Shown piece after piece: positions 52,401-60,947 of a stretch of DNA of 64,000 bases. The DNA is from DATFVA01 sp963747755 (GTDB lineage: Bacteria > Bacteroidota > Ignavibacteria > Ignavibacteriales > Ignavibacteriaceae). The stretch lies in NCBI GenBank assembly GCA_963747755.1, contig CAVVGK010000004.1, positions 124,001-188,000 on the forward strand, written 5' to 3'. The translations under genes and the position numbers were made by a program. Positions within the stretch are counted from its first letter, which is position 1. The number at the start of each line of letters is the position of its first letter. Under the pieces are notes generated by a model, which was not told the origin of the DNA, made no database searches, and saw nothing but the letters and a program-made list of their open reading frames with translations.

Positions 52401-53140
52401 GATGAGTAGATGATCAGGAGCCTCCCTGTTTCATCCAGCGAAACATAATCATAACCGGGCGTACCGTAGTTAACGAATAAGCTTTTGTATATATCAACAA
52501 ATTCGCGTGATACTCCTGCGAAAGGTTTGGTTCTTACAAATGGGTTAACAACTTCCACAGAGGGATCTGCAAAGACTTCCACAGTGATTTTCGTACAGAT
52601 TCTCAGCTTGCTTTGAGCAGGATTATACTGCATAGGGTTAAACTGAATTGTTTGTCCCCTTAATTCTCTCACTACATAAGGTTTATCAATTAGAATATTA
52701 TTATCAGGGTACCATGTATCCTGGTTATATATATTATTAAACGTATAGGGTATATCATCAGGATCAATATTCCTGGATATGTGACCTTTTGAAGGAGTAA
52801 CCGGGAGCGTCTGGATTGTACTAAATTCCTGTGAGATAATTCTGAAGTTCATTCCTGCCAGATCGGGAATAATAATGCTTGCCCTGTGAACAGGCAGCTG
52901 AGGAAAGCCTTTATCCATCAGGCAGATACTTCCGGGCACCGTATAAAGTACGGTTGAACTGCCTTCAATCTCAATATTTTTTTGGGAGTAGTTAGTTAGA
53001 GTAAATTCAATTGTGGTACCGGAAGCGCTGGTACTCAATACACTGGATTGAATACCATCATTGCTGCTTTGAGCAAATGAAGTGAAAATAATGGTTAAAG
53101 AAATAATAAGAATAGCACTTAAAAAGTAGAGTTTATTCAT
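49436..53140 (-). CDS. Secreted C25 (gingipain-like) cysteine peptidase with FN3 and type IX sorting domain
   Basis: ATG 53140 follows ggggag directly and gives a signal peptide (MNKLYFLSAILIISLTIIFT); a longer frame to 53197 is unlikely. The 1234-aa product has a propeptide-like beta region, a C25 peptidase domain with catalytic His in VNYIGHGSGTSW and Cys in VLDVACLNGDFT, a fibronectin type III domain (ITDLAAVDAASNSVTLNWTS), further beta domains (GFNFKFYGEAQTGVYVSSNG) and a type IX secretion tail (LSQNYPNPFNPTTEIKFD, then VYDALGRLVRSL-like NIYDALGRLVRS, FYIYRIEAGNF, MLMLK). It is probably exported across the outer membrane and shed or attached. Substrate unknown. Confidence 0.92.
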   Translation of the reverse strand: MNKLYFLSAILIISLTIIFTSFAQSSNDGIQSSVLSTSASGTTIEFTLTNYSQKNIEIEGSSTVLYTVPGSICLMDKGFPQLPVHRASIIIPDLAGMNFRIISQEFSTIQTLPVTPSKGHISRNIDPDDIPYTFNNIYNQDTWYPDNNILIDKPYVVRELRGQTIQFNPMQYNPAQSKLRICTKITVEVFADPSVEVVNPFVRTKPFAGVSREFVDIYKSLFVNYGTPGYDYVSLDETGRLLIIYSSAYTASITPFYNWKAEKGLVTLTAEYPSETGSGSGSIKSYIQNLYDSPEGLTFIILVGESGEIPTLSGIYEGAPSDPCYVKLAGSDAYPDAFISRISPSSSANLDYIFYKFIKYEKYPDTGPDAGWYLKGTGVASDQDGGTGLYDWERANLLRDMLMENLFFTSVDQIYDPGASASQVTTSINDGRSIVNYIGHGSGTSWSTTGFNVNNISSLSNEYKNPFVLDVACLNGDFTLNECMEEAWVREGSLANPKGAIGAFGSSTNTNWVPPCDMQNHAMILLTTRAKQTVGGVCFNGIMYAMDQWGGSSGQGLMLMEQYNIFGDCSMILTLGMEPDSTAPEQITDLAAVDAASNSVTLNWTSPYDSSLGGIISYDLRFSADPIVTEEDYGNASSILVSGGPDSAGVAKYYTLRNLDFSTQYYFAVKASDIWGNKSTMSNVTVQTTWDAPEISVAPDSIYCLLNPGTTTSDSIMISNIGITNSTLDYTVEFANNTFPGDVSARFIPVRMESLNEETKSNPSEVMGMSIRGSGGPDLFGYEWIDSNDPQGPAYEWNDISSMGTAVSGWIPTGTYDPLDEGVAGPIPIGFNFKFYGEAQTGVYVSSNGFVSFESITSNTFTNDGIPTPGMPDNIISPFWDDLDGSTQGTVYYLQTADKLIIQFTNWQRYPSTGSLTYQVVLKSNNMIYFYYNNMAATLNSATVGIENADGLDGLQVAYNAAYVEDGVAVMFSAEPEWLTANNFSGTIYNGNSYALVLDFITEGLETGNYSMDVIVSSNDPETPQLTVPVTMQLSEVPVELISFTAENNQDAVILRWHTATESNNMGFDIERNSVKSRRSGSGTWKKIGFIQGSGTTTEPKKYSFKDADADNGSILYRLKQIDLDGTSRYSKQLEIEVSNLPADFALSQNYPNPFNPTTEIKFDVPVQSQVSLNIYDALGRLVRSLVSEVKEPGRYSISWNGRNNYNQQVSSGFYIYRIEAGNFSAVRKMLMLK

Positions 53141-53179
53141 ATTCTCCCCAGAGATATAAATGAGATGAAATCGTTTAAC

Positions 53180-53210
53180 CAAGTTTATAAAATACAATTA
53201 GAGAATCAAG
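53180..53210 (-). promoter_or_regulatory. Candidate promoter of the C25 peptidase gene
   Basis: On the minus strand CTTG (53207-53210) and TAAACTTG (53180-53187) are 19 bases apart, close to TTTG-N19-TAnnTTTG with one change in each box. The ATG is about 40 bases downstream. Confidence 0.4.
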
Positions 53211-53627
53211 AAATATTTTTTATATTAATCCGTCAAGTAATTCAGTTGCTGCAGCCTGACAGTTGTGCTGTTTGTTCGATCCGGTTTGTAGAGGGAGTTC
53301 TTCCTGTTTATTTAATCAACAGTATGACAAAATCGTCGTACTTCTTTTACCTCGATTCATTCTTGGGAGAATGCCGTATTTGTCTCGGAGTTGAAATCTA
53401 ATAAGTACACTCCTAAAACCGCGAAAACGTGCGGTTTTCAACTGTTGAATTTTTTAACGTATGACAAAAATGTCAGTGCTCTATTTTAATTTCTTATGAC
53501 GTTTTATACTCTCCGAAAAATTTTTCTCCACCTTCATTTTGTTTGCTCTTGTTGATGTGAGTCACTACCGGGGACCCTCCCGGAGTTTAAATAGTCTAAT
53601 AGGAAAACAATAACGGAGGGTTATAAA
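53211..53627. other. Gene-free stretch upstream of the HEAT protein gene
   Basis: Holds a plus-strand open frame of 78 codons (from 53165) that ends just before a hairpin, but its sequence is not protein-like and it has no ribosome site, so it is not called. A ribosome site (cggaggg) for the HEAT gene is at the right end. No repeat is seen. Confidence 0.4.
53415..53438. terminator. Hairpin with T and A runs
   Basis: Stem aaaaccgc (53415-53422) with gcggtttt (53431-53438), loop 8. T runs on the leaving side in both directions. No gene ends at it with certainty, so it could also be the end of a short RNA. Confidence 0.35.
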
Positions 53628-54125
53628 ATGTCAACAACGATTGAAGAATTAATTGAGACCTTGTCAAATCCTAACGGAATCATAAGGCAGAAAGCCCGCT
53701 ACGAACTGGTAAAAATGGGCAACCCCGCGCTTGATTATCTCCTTGAACTTCAGGGCGCGGCAAAACATCTTGCAAGGTGGGAAGCAGTAAAAGCAATCAG
53801 TGAAATCGGAACAAGAGATTCCATTCCTATCCTGATAAACGCACTGGAGGATGAAGAGTTCGATGTTAGATGGCTGGCCGCGGAAGGACTAATAGATATA
53901 GGGCACTCCTCTGTGTATCCCCTGCTTAAAGCATTCATCTCGAATAAAGACTCAATTCATTTGAAAGAAGGTGTTCACCACGTTCTTAAAGGTTTGGAGG
54001 TACGGGGGCTTTACGATGACAAATATGAAATCATTAAAGCGCTCGAATCCTTTACCGCCCCGGTGAAACTTGAGCTCAAAATAATAAATATGCTCAAAGA
54101 TGAATTGGCAGGTGTTAAAGATTAA
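53628..54125 (+). CDS. HEAT-repeat (PBS lyase-type) protein
   Basis: A 165-aa cytoplasmic protein of about four HEAT repeats: GIIRQKARYELVKMGNPALD, YLLELQGAAKHLARWEAVKA, ISEIGTRDSIPILINALEDE, FDVRWLAAEGLIDIGHSSVY. The alternation of Ala-rich helices with G-N-P or D-S-I turns is typical of the PBS lyase HEAT-like group, which serves as scaffold or lyase accessory. The C-terminal 45 residues leave the repeat pattern. A good ggaggg ribosome site precedes the ATG. Partner unknown. Confidence 0.85.
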   Translation: MSTTIEELIETLSNPNGIIRQKARYELVKMGNPALDYLLELQGAAKHLARWEAVKAISEIGTRDSIPILINALEDEEFDVRWLAAEGLIDIGHSSVYPLLKAFISNKDSIHLKEGVHHVLKGLEVRGLYDDKYEIIKALESFTAPVKLELKIINMLKDELAGVKD

Positions 54126-54168
54126 TACAATTGTTCTGAAACTTTTTAATATTTGATATTAAATTTGT

Positions 54169-54210
54169 GGTGAGGGAACTCTGTTTTGGTCTAACCTCAC
54201 CTTTATTTAT
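54169..54210 (+). terminator. Terminator-like hairpin after the HEAT gene
   Basis: Stem ggtgagg (54169-54175) with cctcacc (54195-54201), loop 19, followed by tttattta. It separates the HEAT gene and the aldo/keto reductase gene on the same strand. A TAAATTTG -7-like box at 54160-54167 lies directly before it, without a -33 element. Confidence 0.5.
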
Positions 54211-54234
54211 AGTATGAAATAAAAAGGCTTTTAA

Positions 54235-55221
54235 ATGAAAAAAAGGAAATTAGGAAAAAGCGGACCGAAGGTTTCAGCAATAGGGCTCGGCTGTATGGGA
54301 ATGTCGGAATTTTACGGCAGCGCGGATGAATCTGAATCCATTGAAACTATCCACAAAGCATTTGAGCAGGGAATAAACTTTTTTGATACGGCCGATATGT
54401 ACGGTCCGTACAAAAATGAAAAACTTGTGGGGAAAGCATTAAAAGGAATCAGGGATGATGTTATACTTGCAACAAAATTCGGAATTGTTCGTGGTGATGA
54501 TAATAAGTCCCGCAGTATAAACGGGAAACCGGAGTATGTGAAGTCAGCATGCGAAGCTTCATTAAAAAGACTGGGAGTAGATCATATAGATCTTTATTAT
54601 CAGCACAGAGTCGATAAAGATACACCGATCGAAGATACAATCGGAGCAATGGCTGATCTTGTTAAGGAAGGCAAGGTGCGGTTCCTCGGTATGTCGGAGG
54701 CATCGGCCAATACCATCAGACGTGCGAATAAAGTACATCCGGTAACCGCTCTTCAGACGGAATACTCTTTATGGACACGTGACCCCGAAGCAGAGATACT
54801 AACAACAGTAAGGGATTTGGGGATAGGATTTGTAGCTTATAGTCCCCTTGGAAGAGGATTTTTAACAGGAAGGTTCCAGAGTCCCGATGATTTCAGTGAA
54901 AATGATTTCAGAAAAAACTCACCCCGTTTCCAGGGTGAAAATTTTCAAAAAAATCTTCAGCTTGTTGACAAAGTAAAAGAGCTTGCGGAGGGTAAAGGAG
55001 TAACACCCGCGCAGCTTGCGCTCGCCTGGGTGCTTAGCCAGGGTGACGACATTGTACCTATTCCGGGAACAACGAAAATTAAGCATATCCAGGAGAACAT
55101 TATGGCTGTTGATATTGAGCTTACTGATGAAGAACTGCAGCAGCTTGAGGATATTTTCCCGATGGATGCTGCCAGCGGCCTCAGGTATCCCGAAACGGCA
55201 ATGAAAACTGTAAATGTTTAG
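54235..55221 (+). CDS. Aldo/keto reductase
   Basis: The 328-aa product is a typical soluble aldo/keto reductase of the YajO/AKR13-like group: GLGCMGMSEFYGSADESESI, catalytic Asp and Tyr in FFDTADMYGPYKNEKLVGKA, Lys in ILATKFGIVRG and His in IDLYYQHRVDKDTPIEDTIG. The C-terminal block (VAYSPLGRGFLTGRF, VPIPGTTKIKHIQENI) binds NADPH. The likely role is reduction of aldehydes or other carbonyls. The start ATG lies at 54235; the sequence tttta before it leaves only a weak ribosome site. Confidence 0.95.
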   Translation: MKKRKLGKSGPKVSAIGLGCMGMSEFYGSADESESIETIHKAFEQGINFFDTADMYGPYKNEKLVGKALKGIRDDVILATKFGIVRGDDNKSRSINGKPEYVKSACEASLKRLGVDHIDLYYQHRVDKDTPIEDTIGAMADLVKEGKVRFLGMSEASANTIRRANKVHPVTALQTEYSLWTRDPEAEILTTVRDLGIGFVAYSPLGRGFLTGRFQSPDDFSENDFRKNSPRFQGENFQKNLQLVDKVKELAEGKGVTPAQLALAWVLSQGDDIVPIPGTTKIKHIQENIMAVDIELTDEELQQLEDIFPMDAASGLRYPETAMKTVNV

Positions 55222-55377
55222 CCAGACGGACCCATTCTATCTCAATTATTCCTGATTTTCGGGACATATATATTTCCATATATAAAATGTTGATGAGTAT
55301 TTATCATTAATTTCTTATATTTAGAGTAATACATAGAGACTACAAATAATAGTGTTCTAAAAATCAAACGAGGTAGT

Positions 55378-57426
55378 ATGATGAAAAAGTTACTCTACAT
55401 TTTCTTTTTAACAGTTTTAATTTGGATGAATGGTGTAGAATCCTATTCTTATGATAAACTTTCAATCGTTGAACGGTTTACAAATGCCTCCTGCGGGCCC
55501 TGTGCAACAATAAATAATGCCTGGTACAATGCAGTTACTCATGAACTGGTAAATTCCGGTGCGATTTCACATATCATATACAATGGCTGGTGGCCGGGTG
55601 CGGGCGATCCTATGTACCTGCTAAACCAAACCGATAATACAACGAGGATAAATTATTACGGCGTTAACGCAGTACCCTGGATAGATGTTAATGGAACTAC
55701 CATCTCAACATCACAGGCTGCTCTGGAAAATGCTGTAAATAATGGAAATGCCTCATATTCTCCATTTCAGATCACGGTAGCCGTAAATGAGTTTTCACAG
55801 AGTCTACTGAAATATACTGTAACCATAACCCGTGACCCCGGGGATGTTACAACTTTCGGGAATAATGTGAAGTTACGATTTGGATTAACCGAAAAAACGG
55901 TTGCTTTTTCATCGCCTCCGGGTTCAAATGGAGAATCTGTTTTTTACAGTGTATGCAGAAAAATGCTTCCTGACGCTGGAGGTACTCTTTTAACTATTCC
56001 TTCACCAGGAGAATCTACAGATATAGTGTTGGAATATGTTCCAACTTCCCAGTTTCTTTCCTCGGTAATTATGGATAGTATCAGAGTAGTCGCTTTCGTG
56101 CAGGATGATGCTACTAAGAATATCTATCAGTCATTTATGGCTGAAAACTATAGTTCCTCAGTTGAACAGACAAGTGCAGACGTTATTGGTGAAAATACAT
56201 CTCCCGGAGAATTCACTACATCTGTTTTTAATTCTGGACTTCTTGATGATTCTTATAATGTACATGTTGACATGGATGCACCAGCCGGATGGACTGGCGA
56301 GTATACAACAATTAACGGTACTTTTAACTTCGATCAAACTGATGAGATCCAGGTTCCATCAAATACATCGGGAGATATTTCAATCTCCGTTGATCCTGCC
56401 GGGAATAATGGATTTGCAGAAATTAACGTTCAGTTCGTTTCTGTTAATAACCCTCAGTTGATTTCTACTGCTACGATGAGAATGGTAACACTCACAGGTG
56501 TAAACGGATTGGTAATTGATGCAAGCGGACGTGGATATAGTGATCTGGTTCTACCTGTATTAGATCAGGAGTTTCCTTATACCACAGGAATTGTATCCCG
56601 TGATGCGCTTTACGATGGAATAGATCTTAGTAATTTTAATTTGATTGTCTGGTCTGCCGGTGATGCATACCCGGTATTTAATGATTTTGAAGTAACCGCA
56701 TTGCAAAGTTATCTCGATATCGGCGGTCGTCTTTTAATTGATGGTCAGAATATCGGAGAGGATATTTTTGATCCTAACGGGCAAAGTCAATTTGCACAGA
56801 GTTTCTATAACGATTATTTACATGCTGATTATGTGGATACCTGGGGACATTCATATCTGGTGAATGGAATTGACGGTGATCCAATATCAGATCAGATAGT
56901 TGTTTCTTTTTCTGGGATTTATGACAGATCACCCGACCAGGTTGCCCCGCACGATAATTATGGTACAGCACTTTTCACTTTTGGTACAACATCAAATTAC
57001 AGCGGTATAAGATCTGACGATGGTAATACTCGTGTAGTATACTTTAGTTTTGGATTTGAACAAATCAGCAATCAGGATGCCAGGGATACTTTAATTGCAA
57101 GGTCTGTAAGATGGCTTATGGATGGTGTTGCAGTAGGTGTTAAGGATAATCAAAACAGTATTTCAACGTTTAATCTACAACAGAATTATCCGAATCCATT
57201 TAACCCTACTACGAAAATTAAATATTCTATTCCTGAAGCTTCACTGGTAAGTCTAAAGGTATATGATATCCTTGGTAATGAGGTTGCCTCACTTGTGAAT
57301 CAGGAAAAACAAGCAGGCACATACGAGGTTCAGTTCAATGCAACCTCGCTGTCTTCAGGCGTGTACTTATACAAAATTAAGTCGGGCAGTTTCGTTCAAA
57401 CAAAAAAGATGATTGTTCTCAAATAA
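55378..57426 (+). CDS. Omp28-related secreted protein with thioredoxin-like motif and sorting domain
   Basis: The 682-aa protein has a signal peptide (MMKKLLYIFFLTVLIWMNGV). A thioredoxin-fold start with a CxxC motif (RFTNASCGPCATINNAWY) and WWPGAGDPMYLLNQTDN fits Omp28-related proteins of this group. Beta-rich regions follow, then a domain with VWSAGDAYPVFNDFEVTALQ and YLDIGGRLLIDGQNIGEDIF, like a Ig- or glutamine-amidotransferase-like fold found in similar proteins. The C-terminus is a type IX tail (LQQNYPNPFNPTTKIKYSIP, then VYDILGNEVASLV, FVQTKKMIVLK). It is likely exported and attached to the surface. Ribosome site cgaggt precedes the ATG. Confidence 0.85.
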   Translation: MMKKLLYIFFLTVLIWMNGVESYSYDKLSIVERFTNASCGPCATINNAWYNAVTHELVNSGAISHIIYNGWWPGAGDPMYLLNQTDNTTRINYYGVNAVPWIDVNGTTISTSQAALENAVNNGNASYSPFQITVAVNEFSQSLLKYTVTITRDPGDVTTFGNNVKLRFGLTEKTVAFSSPPGSNGESVFYSVCRKMLPDAGGTLLTIPSPGESTDIVLEYVPTSQFLSSVIMDSIRVVAFVQDDATKNIYQSFMAENYSSSVEQTSADVIGENTSPGEFTTSVFNSGLLDDSYNVHVDMDAPAGWTGEYTTINGTFNFDQTDEIQVPSNTSGDISISVDPAGNNGFAEINVQFVSVNNPQLISTATMRMVTLTGVNGLVIDASGRGYSDLVLPVLDQEFPYTTGIVSRDALYDGIDLSNFNLIVWSAGDAYPVFNDFEVTALQSYLDIGGRLLIDGQNIGEDIFDPNGQSQFAQSFYNDYLHADYVDTWGHSYLVNGIDGDPISDQIVVSFSGIYDRSPDQVAPHDNYGTALFTFGTTSNYSGIRSDDGNTRVVYFSFGFEQISNQDARDTLIARSVRWLMDGVAVGVKDNQNSISTFNLQQNYPNPFNPTTKIKYSIPEASLVSLKVYDILGNEVASLVNQEKQAGTYEVQFNATSLSSGVYLYKIKSGSFVQTKKMIVLK

Positions 57427-57445
57427 GAAAATAACATTTTTTCAC

Positions 57446-57482
57446 AAATCCCGGCAGACACAGGTTTGACCGGGATTTTTAT
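57446..57482 (+). terminator. Intrinsic terminator of the Omp28-related gene
   Basis: Stem aaatcccgg (57446-57454) with ccgggattt (57470-57478), then TTT. It lies 20 bases after the stop codon. Confidence 0.75.
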
Positions 57483-57500
57483 TGTCCTATCGCCATTTTT

Positions 57501-57544
57501 GCTCTCTGGCAAATTTTTCCTTGCTTTCTAGCAAAATTTTTCTT
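57501..57544 (+). repeat. Two-copy 22-bp tandem repeat
   Basis: gctctctggcaaatttttcc plus tt, then gctttctagcaaaatttttc plus tt; 19 of 22 bases agree. It lies in the 274-base gap before the broken secreted gene. A run of T-rich sequence follows. Confidence 0.5.
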
Positions 57545-57700
57545 GCACTAATTATTTTTTTTCCCTATTATCATACCCACGGATACAACAGACTTAACCC
57601 AATTTTTTCAGACAGTTCTAAATTGTTTTGAACATCCTCAAGGTATTTGAAATTAGTTCGCTCTAATTAAATTATCTTTATTCATCAAACCGGAGGTCTC

Positions 57701-58895
57701 ATGCACATTAAAACTGCTACATTCTTTTTTTCTCTTCTACTACTTGTCTGCTTTTCGACTGTTTACAGTCAGTCATCTTAGGAAACTCAACTGGATAAAA
57801 ATGCAACTTTTCAGGTTAATCCAAATCCTATAATAGAATCACCTATTGAGGAGACATTTGGTTCAAATTCATCAATTTTCGGACCTGCGGGAACCAGGGG
57901 TCGTGGTTAATGCTTTCCATTGCACCACGGCAAAGAAACTGGTAGAACGAAGAATCTATCTGAATCCAACAGCTTCTGCAAACTTCCAGTTCCTTGTTTA
58001 TGAAGGATCAACTTTTGAAGGAGTGTATAATCTCGTAAGCTCAATTGATGTTACAGGTGGTCCTGGTGAAGGCTGGTATAGTTCAGGAGCAATGGACTAC
58101 GATCTTCAGGCAGGTATGTATTACCTGATTTATCCGCAGTGGGATGCAACAGCTAATTACTACAACCTTCAAAATATTACCCCTTATCCAATTCCCTGTT
58201 CATTTGGTGAATTGGTAGGAGGAGTAGGCTGGGATTGGGCTCCTGTTTACGCTGTACCTGCTCCTGCAACGCAGACCTCAACGGGACTTGAAGGTTCCGG
58301 AGTAGCATATTACCAGATAATCGTAACTGACGATCTTGTACCTGTTGAAATGACCTCATTTACATTTAATGTTCAGGGAAATAATGTCACTCTTAACTGG
58401 AAAACTGCAACCGAAACTAATAACAACGGTTTTCAGGTTCAGAGACAAACTTCGGGCGAATGGCAGACGATCGGCTTCATAAATGGTTCCGGTACTACCA
58501 CCAGTCCGCAGCAATATTCATATACCGATGCTAACCTTGCCCCGGGAACCTATACTTACAGGTTGAACCAGGTTGAACTGGACGGTTCATCTCATGCTTC
58601 AAGTGAATTAATAATTGTTGTAAACAAAGCATTAGACTTTTCACTCTCTCAGAATTATCCTAATCCTTTTAACCCCACAACTCAAATCGGATATTCTGTT
58701 TCGGAGCGGAGTCAGGTAAGCCTTGTTGTATATGACCTGCTGGGCCGCGAAGTTGCCACCCTGGTAAATGAAGTTAAAGAACCCGGTTCATACAAAGTGA
58801 ACTTCAATGCTTCAAACCTTCCAAGCGGTATGTATACTTATAGAATACAGTCCGGTAATTTTGTTCAGTCAAAGAAGATGATGTTAATGAAATAA
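57701..58895 (+). pseudogene. Secreted type IX sorting-domain protein gene with an internal stop and a frameshift
   Basis: The start is ATG 57701 after cggagg; the first 26 residues are a signal peptide (MHIKTATFFFSLLLLVCFST, VYSQSS). Then comes TAG at 57779-57781, after which the same frame goes on (ETQLDKNATFQVNPN, FGPAGTRGRG) to TAA at 57908-57910. From there the coding frame shifts by one base: NAFHCTTAKKLVERR, FLVYEGSTFEGVYNL, SYPIPCSFGELVGGVGWDWA-like region (PIPCSFGELVGGVGWDW), an Ig-like stretch (VEMTSFTFNVQGNNVTLNWK) and a sorting tail (LSQNYPNPFNPTTQIGY, LLGREVATLVNEVKE, FVQSKKMMLMK). Two lesions make a functional product unlikely unless both are sequence errors. If intact it would be about 397 residues and secreted. 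Confidence 0.8.
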
Positions 58896-58917
58896 TTTTA
58901 ATATCAGCTTGTGATTT

Positions 58918-58942
58918 AAGGGAGCTCCGGCTCCCTTTTTTT
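58918..58942 (+). terminator. Intrinsic terminator after the broken secreted gene
   Basis: Stem aagggagc (58918-58925) with gctccctt (58930-58937), loop tccg, followed by T to 58942. It ends the transcript 23 bases after the stop codon. Confidence 0.85.
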
Positions 58943-59069
58943 ATTCCCTTCAATTATTAATTCATAACTTCAAATAGTGTTTCTGCCGATATTTCAGGAA
59001 AACCAGCATTCCCTGCTTTGCCGGAATGATGCTTATTTATTAATTTGATCCTGTTAACTATAAGGCGAT

Positions 59070-59945
59070 ATGAAAATCCGTTTGTCAATACTTCTATTAT
59101 TATTAGGGTTAACTTCAGCATCAGCTCAGTTCCGTCCGGGAATACCCCTGAATGGAAGCAAGCTGGCGGATAATAATTTATCTTTTACCGGAAGCGCACA
59201 TCCGGATCTTATGCTTTTCGGGAACCTGGGAAACAATATCATCCACAGCTTTAAGGGGAATAACCTTTATCTTCATCTTGCCGGTGTCGCTTCTACTATT
59301 TTAATCGTCACTACCAATACCGATTATTATGTACATAAATATTTTTATGATCACGAACAGTATGGTGAAGCAGCTATGCCGATAATACGTGCGGGAATGT
59401 TTATACCATTTGTTACAGGTGGATCACTTTTCGCTTACGGAAAACTTGGAAAAGATGACCGCGCGGTGGGAGCATCGTTTGCCGTCCTGCAGTCGAGCCT
59501 GGTTGCCTTTCTGTATAACTCGTTATTAAAAGCTGTAACCGGCCGGCCTAATCCCGACTGGCAGCATCAGTCTGATATGAAGGAATTAAGCAGAACGTTC
59601 AGGTTTGGTTTTATGAGGGGAGGAATTTTCTGGGGATGGCCGTCGGGACATACTTCTTCAGCTATGGCTGTTGTTTCTGCCCTTACTGCATTTTATTCTG
59701 AAAAAACCTGGCTTAAAGTAGCCGGCTATTCAGTTGTGGCTTATATGATGTTCGGGGTTTCTTCCCTGCACCGTGGGGGTATGCATTGGTTCTCCGATGC
59801 TGTTGCAGCGGCATTTATGAGCTATGCTATAGGATCAACAATAGGTAAATATTATCGGGATCAGTTTCAGCAGCCGGGAACAGACTCAGACGGTGTACCT
59901 CCAGGGTTGGAGCTGCCCCTTTTTAACATTCATTATGCTTTTTGA
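59070..59945 (+). CDS. PAP2-family phosphatase, membrane protein
   Basis: The 291-aa protein has a signal or first helix (MKIRLSILLLLLGLTSASAQ) and about four to five further hydrophobic segments. The PAP2 phosphatase motifs are present: KAVTGRPNPDW (KxxxxxxRP type), PSGHTSSAMAV and SLHRGGMHWFSDAV (SRxxxxxHxxxD type, with His nucleophile and Asp). Family members dephosphorylate lipid phosphates such as undecaprenyl or phosphatidyl species, at the periplasmic side. Tail-to-tail with the TauE/SafE gene, 11 bases between the stops. Start ATG 59070. Confidence 0.9.
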   Translation: MKIRLSILLLLLGLTSASAQFRPGIPLNGSKLADNNLSFTGSAHPDLMLFGNLGNNIIHSFKGNNLYLHLAGVASTILIVTTNTDYYVHKYFYDHEQYGEAAMPIIRAGMFIPFVTGGSLFAYGKLGKDDRAVGASFAVLQSSLVAFLYNSLLKAVTGRPNPDWQHQSDMKELSRTFRFGFMRGGIFWGWPSGHTSSAMAVVSALTAFYSEKTWLKVAGYSVVAYMMFGVSSLHRGGMHWFSDAVAAAFMSYAIGSTIGKYYRDQFQQPGTDSDGVPPGLELPLFNIHYAF

Positions 59946-59956
59946 AAGGAAACAGT

Positions 59957-60772
59957 TTAACGGTAAAGCGAGTAGATGAGAAAAACCAAACCCGACAGTG
60001 ATAAGCCTATTCCTATCAATCTTTTCAGGGTATGCTCTTTTGTTCTGGTTGAGAGAGAATTACCTAAAAAAGCCCCGATAACAAAGCCGATTACAACAGG
60101 GATGGCGTAACCGAAATGAATGTTACCCAAAAAATAATGACTAATACTGCCAGTGAGGCTGGTAATAACAATCATAAATAAACCTGTTGCCGAAGCAACC
60201 TGGGCAGGTATTGAAAATACACCTACCATTATGGGAACTTTGAGAAAACCTCCCCCGATTCCAAATAAACCCGCCATCGTTCCTGCTATGATTCCAAATA
60301 CAAGGGCCATCATAAAACTAACCCGGTACGCGCCGTAATTGGTCTTCCGGATAACTGACGGACCAATTCTATTTATCTTATAAAAAAATGTATCCCTGAT
60401 ATTTTTAGGTTTTTTATTGTAAGATTTCTTAACAAACGTAACGCCTAGGTAAACTACGAAAATACCGAAGACCAGCTCAAGAATGAAAATTGGAATGATT
60501 ACTGAAAGATAAGAGCCAAGAACTGTACCGAATGCTGTAGGGACTTCAAGAAGGAGCCCGGTCTTAAAGTCAATCAGCTTCTTCCTCCAATTGAAGAAGG
60601 TTGAGATCAGCGCACTTGGAAATAATGCTACAAGAACGGAGCCCACGGCAATGTTAAGAGGAACATTAAATCCTATTACCAGCAGCGGAATCATAAATAC
60701 TCCTCCCCCGAAGCCGACAATTGTGCCAAACCCGCTTACAATAATTCCAAGCAGTATTATCAGGATTTCCAT
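59957..60772 (-). CDS. TauE/SafE-family transporter
   Basis: A 271-aa protein with eight hydrophobic segments in two halves. The conserved Gly-rich loops FGTIVGFGGGVFMIPLLVI and MAGLFGIGGGFLKVPIMV are the family mark. Members export sulphite, sulphoacetate or other small organic anions across the inner membrane. No sulphur genes are adjacent, so the substrate is unknown. Start ATG 60772; divergent from the amidase gene. Confidence 0.92.
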   Translation of the reverse strand: MEILIILLGIIVSGFGTIVGFGGGVFMIPLLVIGFNVPLNIAVGSVLVALFPSALISTFFNWRKKLIDFKTGLLLEVPTAFGTVLGSYLSVIIPIFILELVFGIFVVYLGVTFVKKSYNKKPKNIRDTFFYKINRIGPSVIRKTNYGAYRVSFMMALVFGIIAGTMAGLFGIGGGFLKVPIMVGVFSIPAQVASATGLFMIVITSLTGSISHYFLGNIHFGYAIPVVIGFVIGAFLGNSLSTRTKEHTLKRLIGIGLSLSGLVFLIYSLYR

Positions 60773-60947
60773 GTTCTTTCTTTATTCAGGAAACATTATA
60801 TTTTGTACTGAAGCTGCAAATCTAAATAAAGACAGCAGTTAAAAGTAACACTTATCAGTATTTGGATGCAATTATATCCGGTATGATTCAGATATTTTAG
60901 AAGAATGTCTGATCGGGATTACAGTTTCATTTATTCCAGGAGGAAAT

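Noticed and set aside
53165..53401. Plus-strand 78-codon frame that ends just before a hairpin
   Set aside because: It begins inside the promoter zone of the C25 gene, has no ribosome site, and the residue pattern is not protein-like. The hairpin may belong to another RNA.
54160..54167. Promoter of the aldo/keto reductase (TAAATTTG)
   Set aside because: Only the -7 box is present, no -33 element lies at the right spacing, and a terminator-like hairpin follows it directly.
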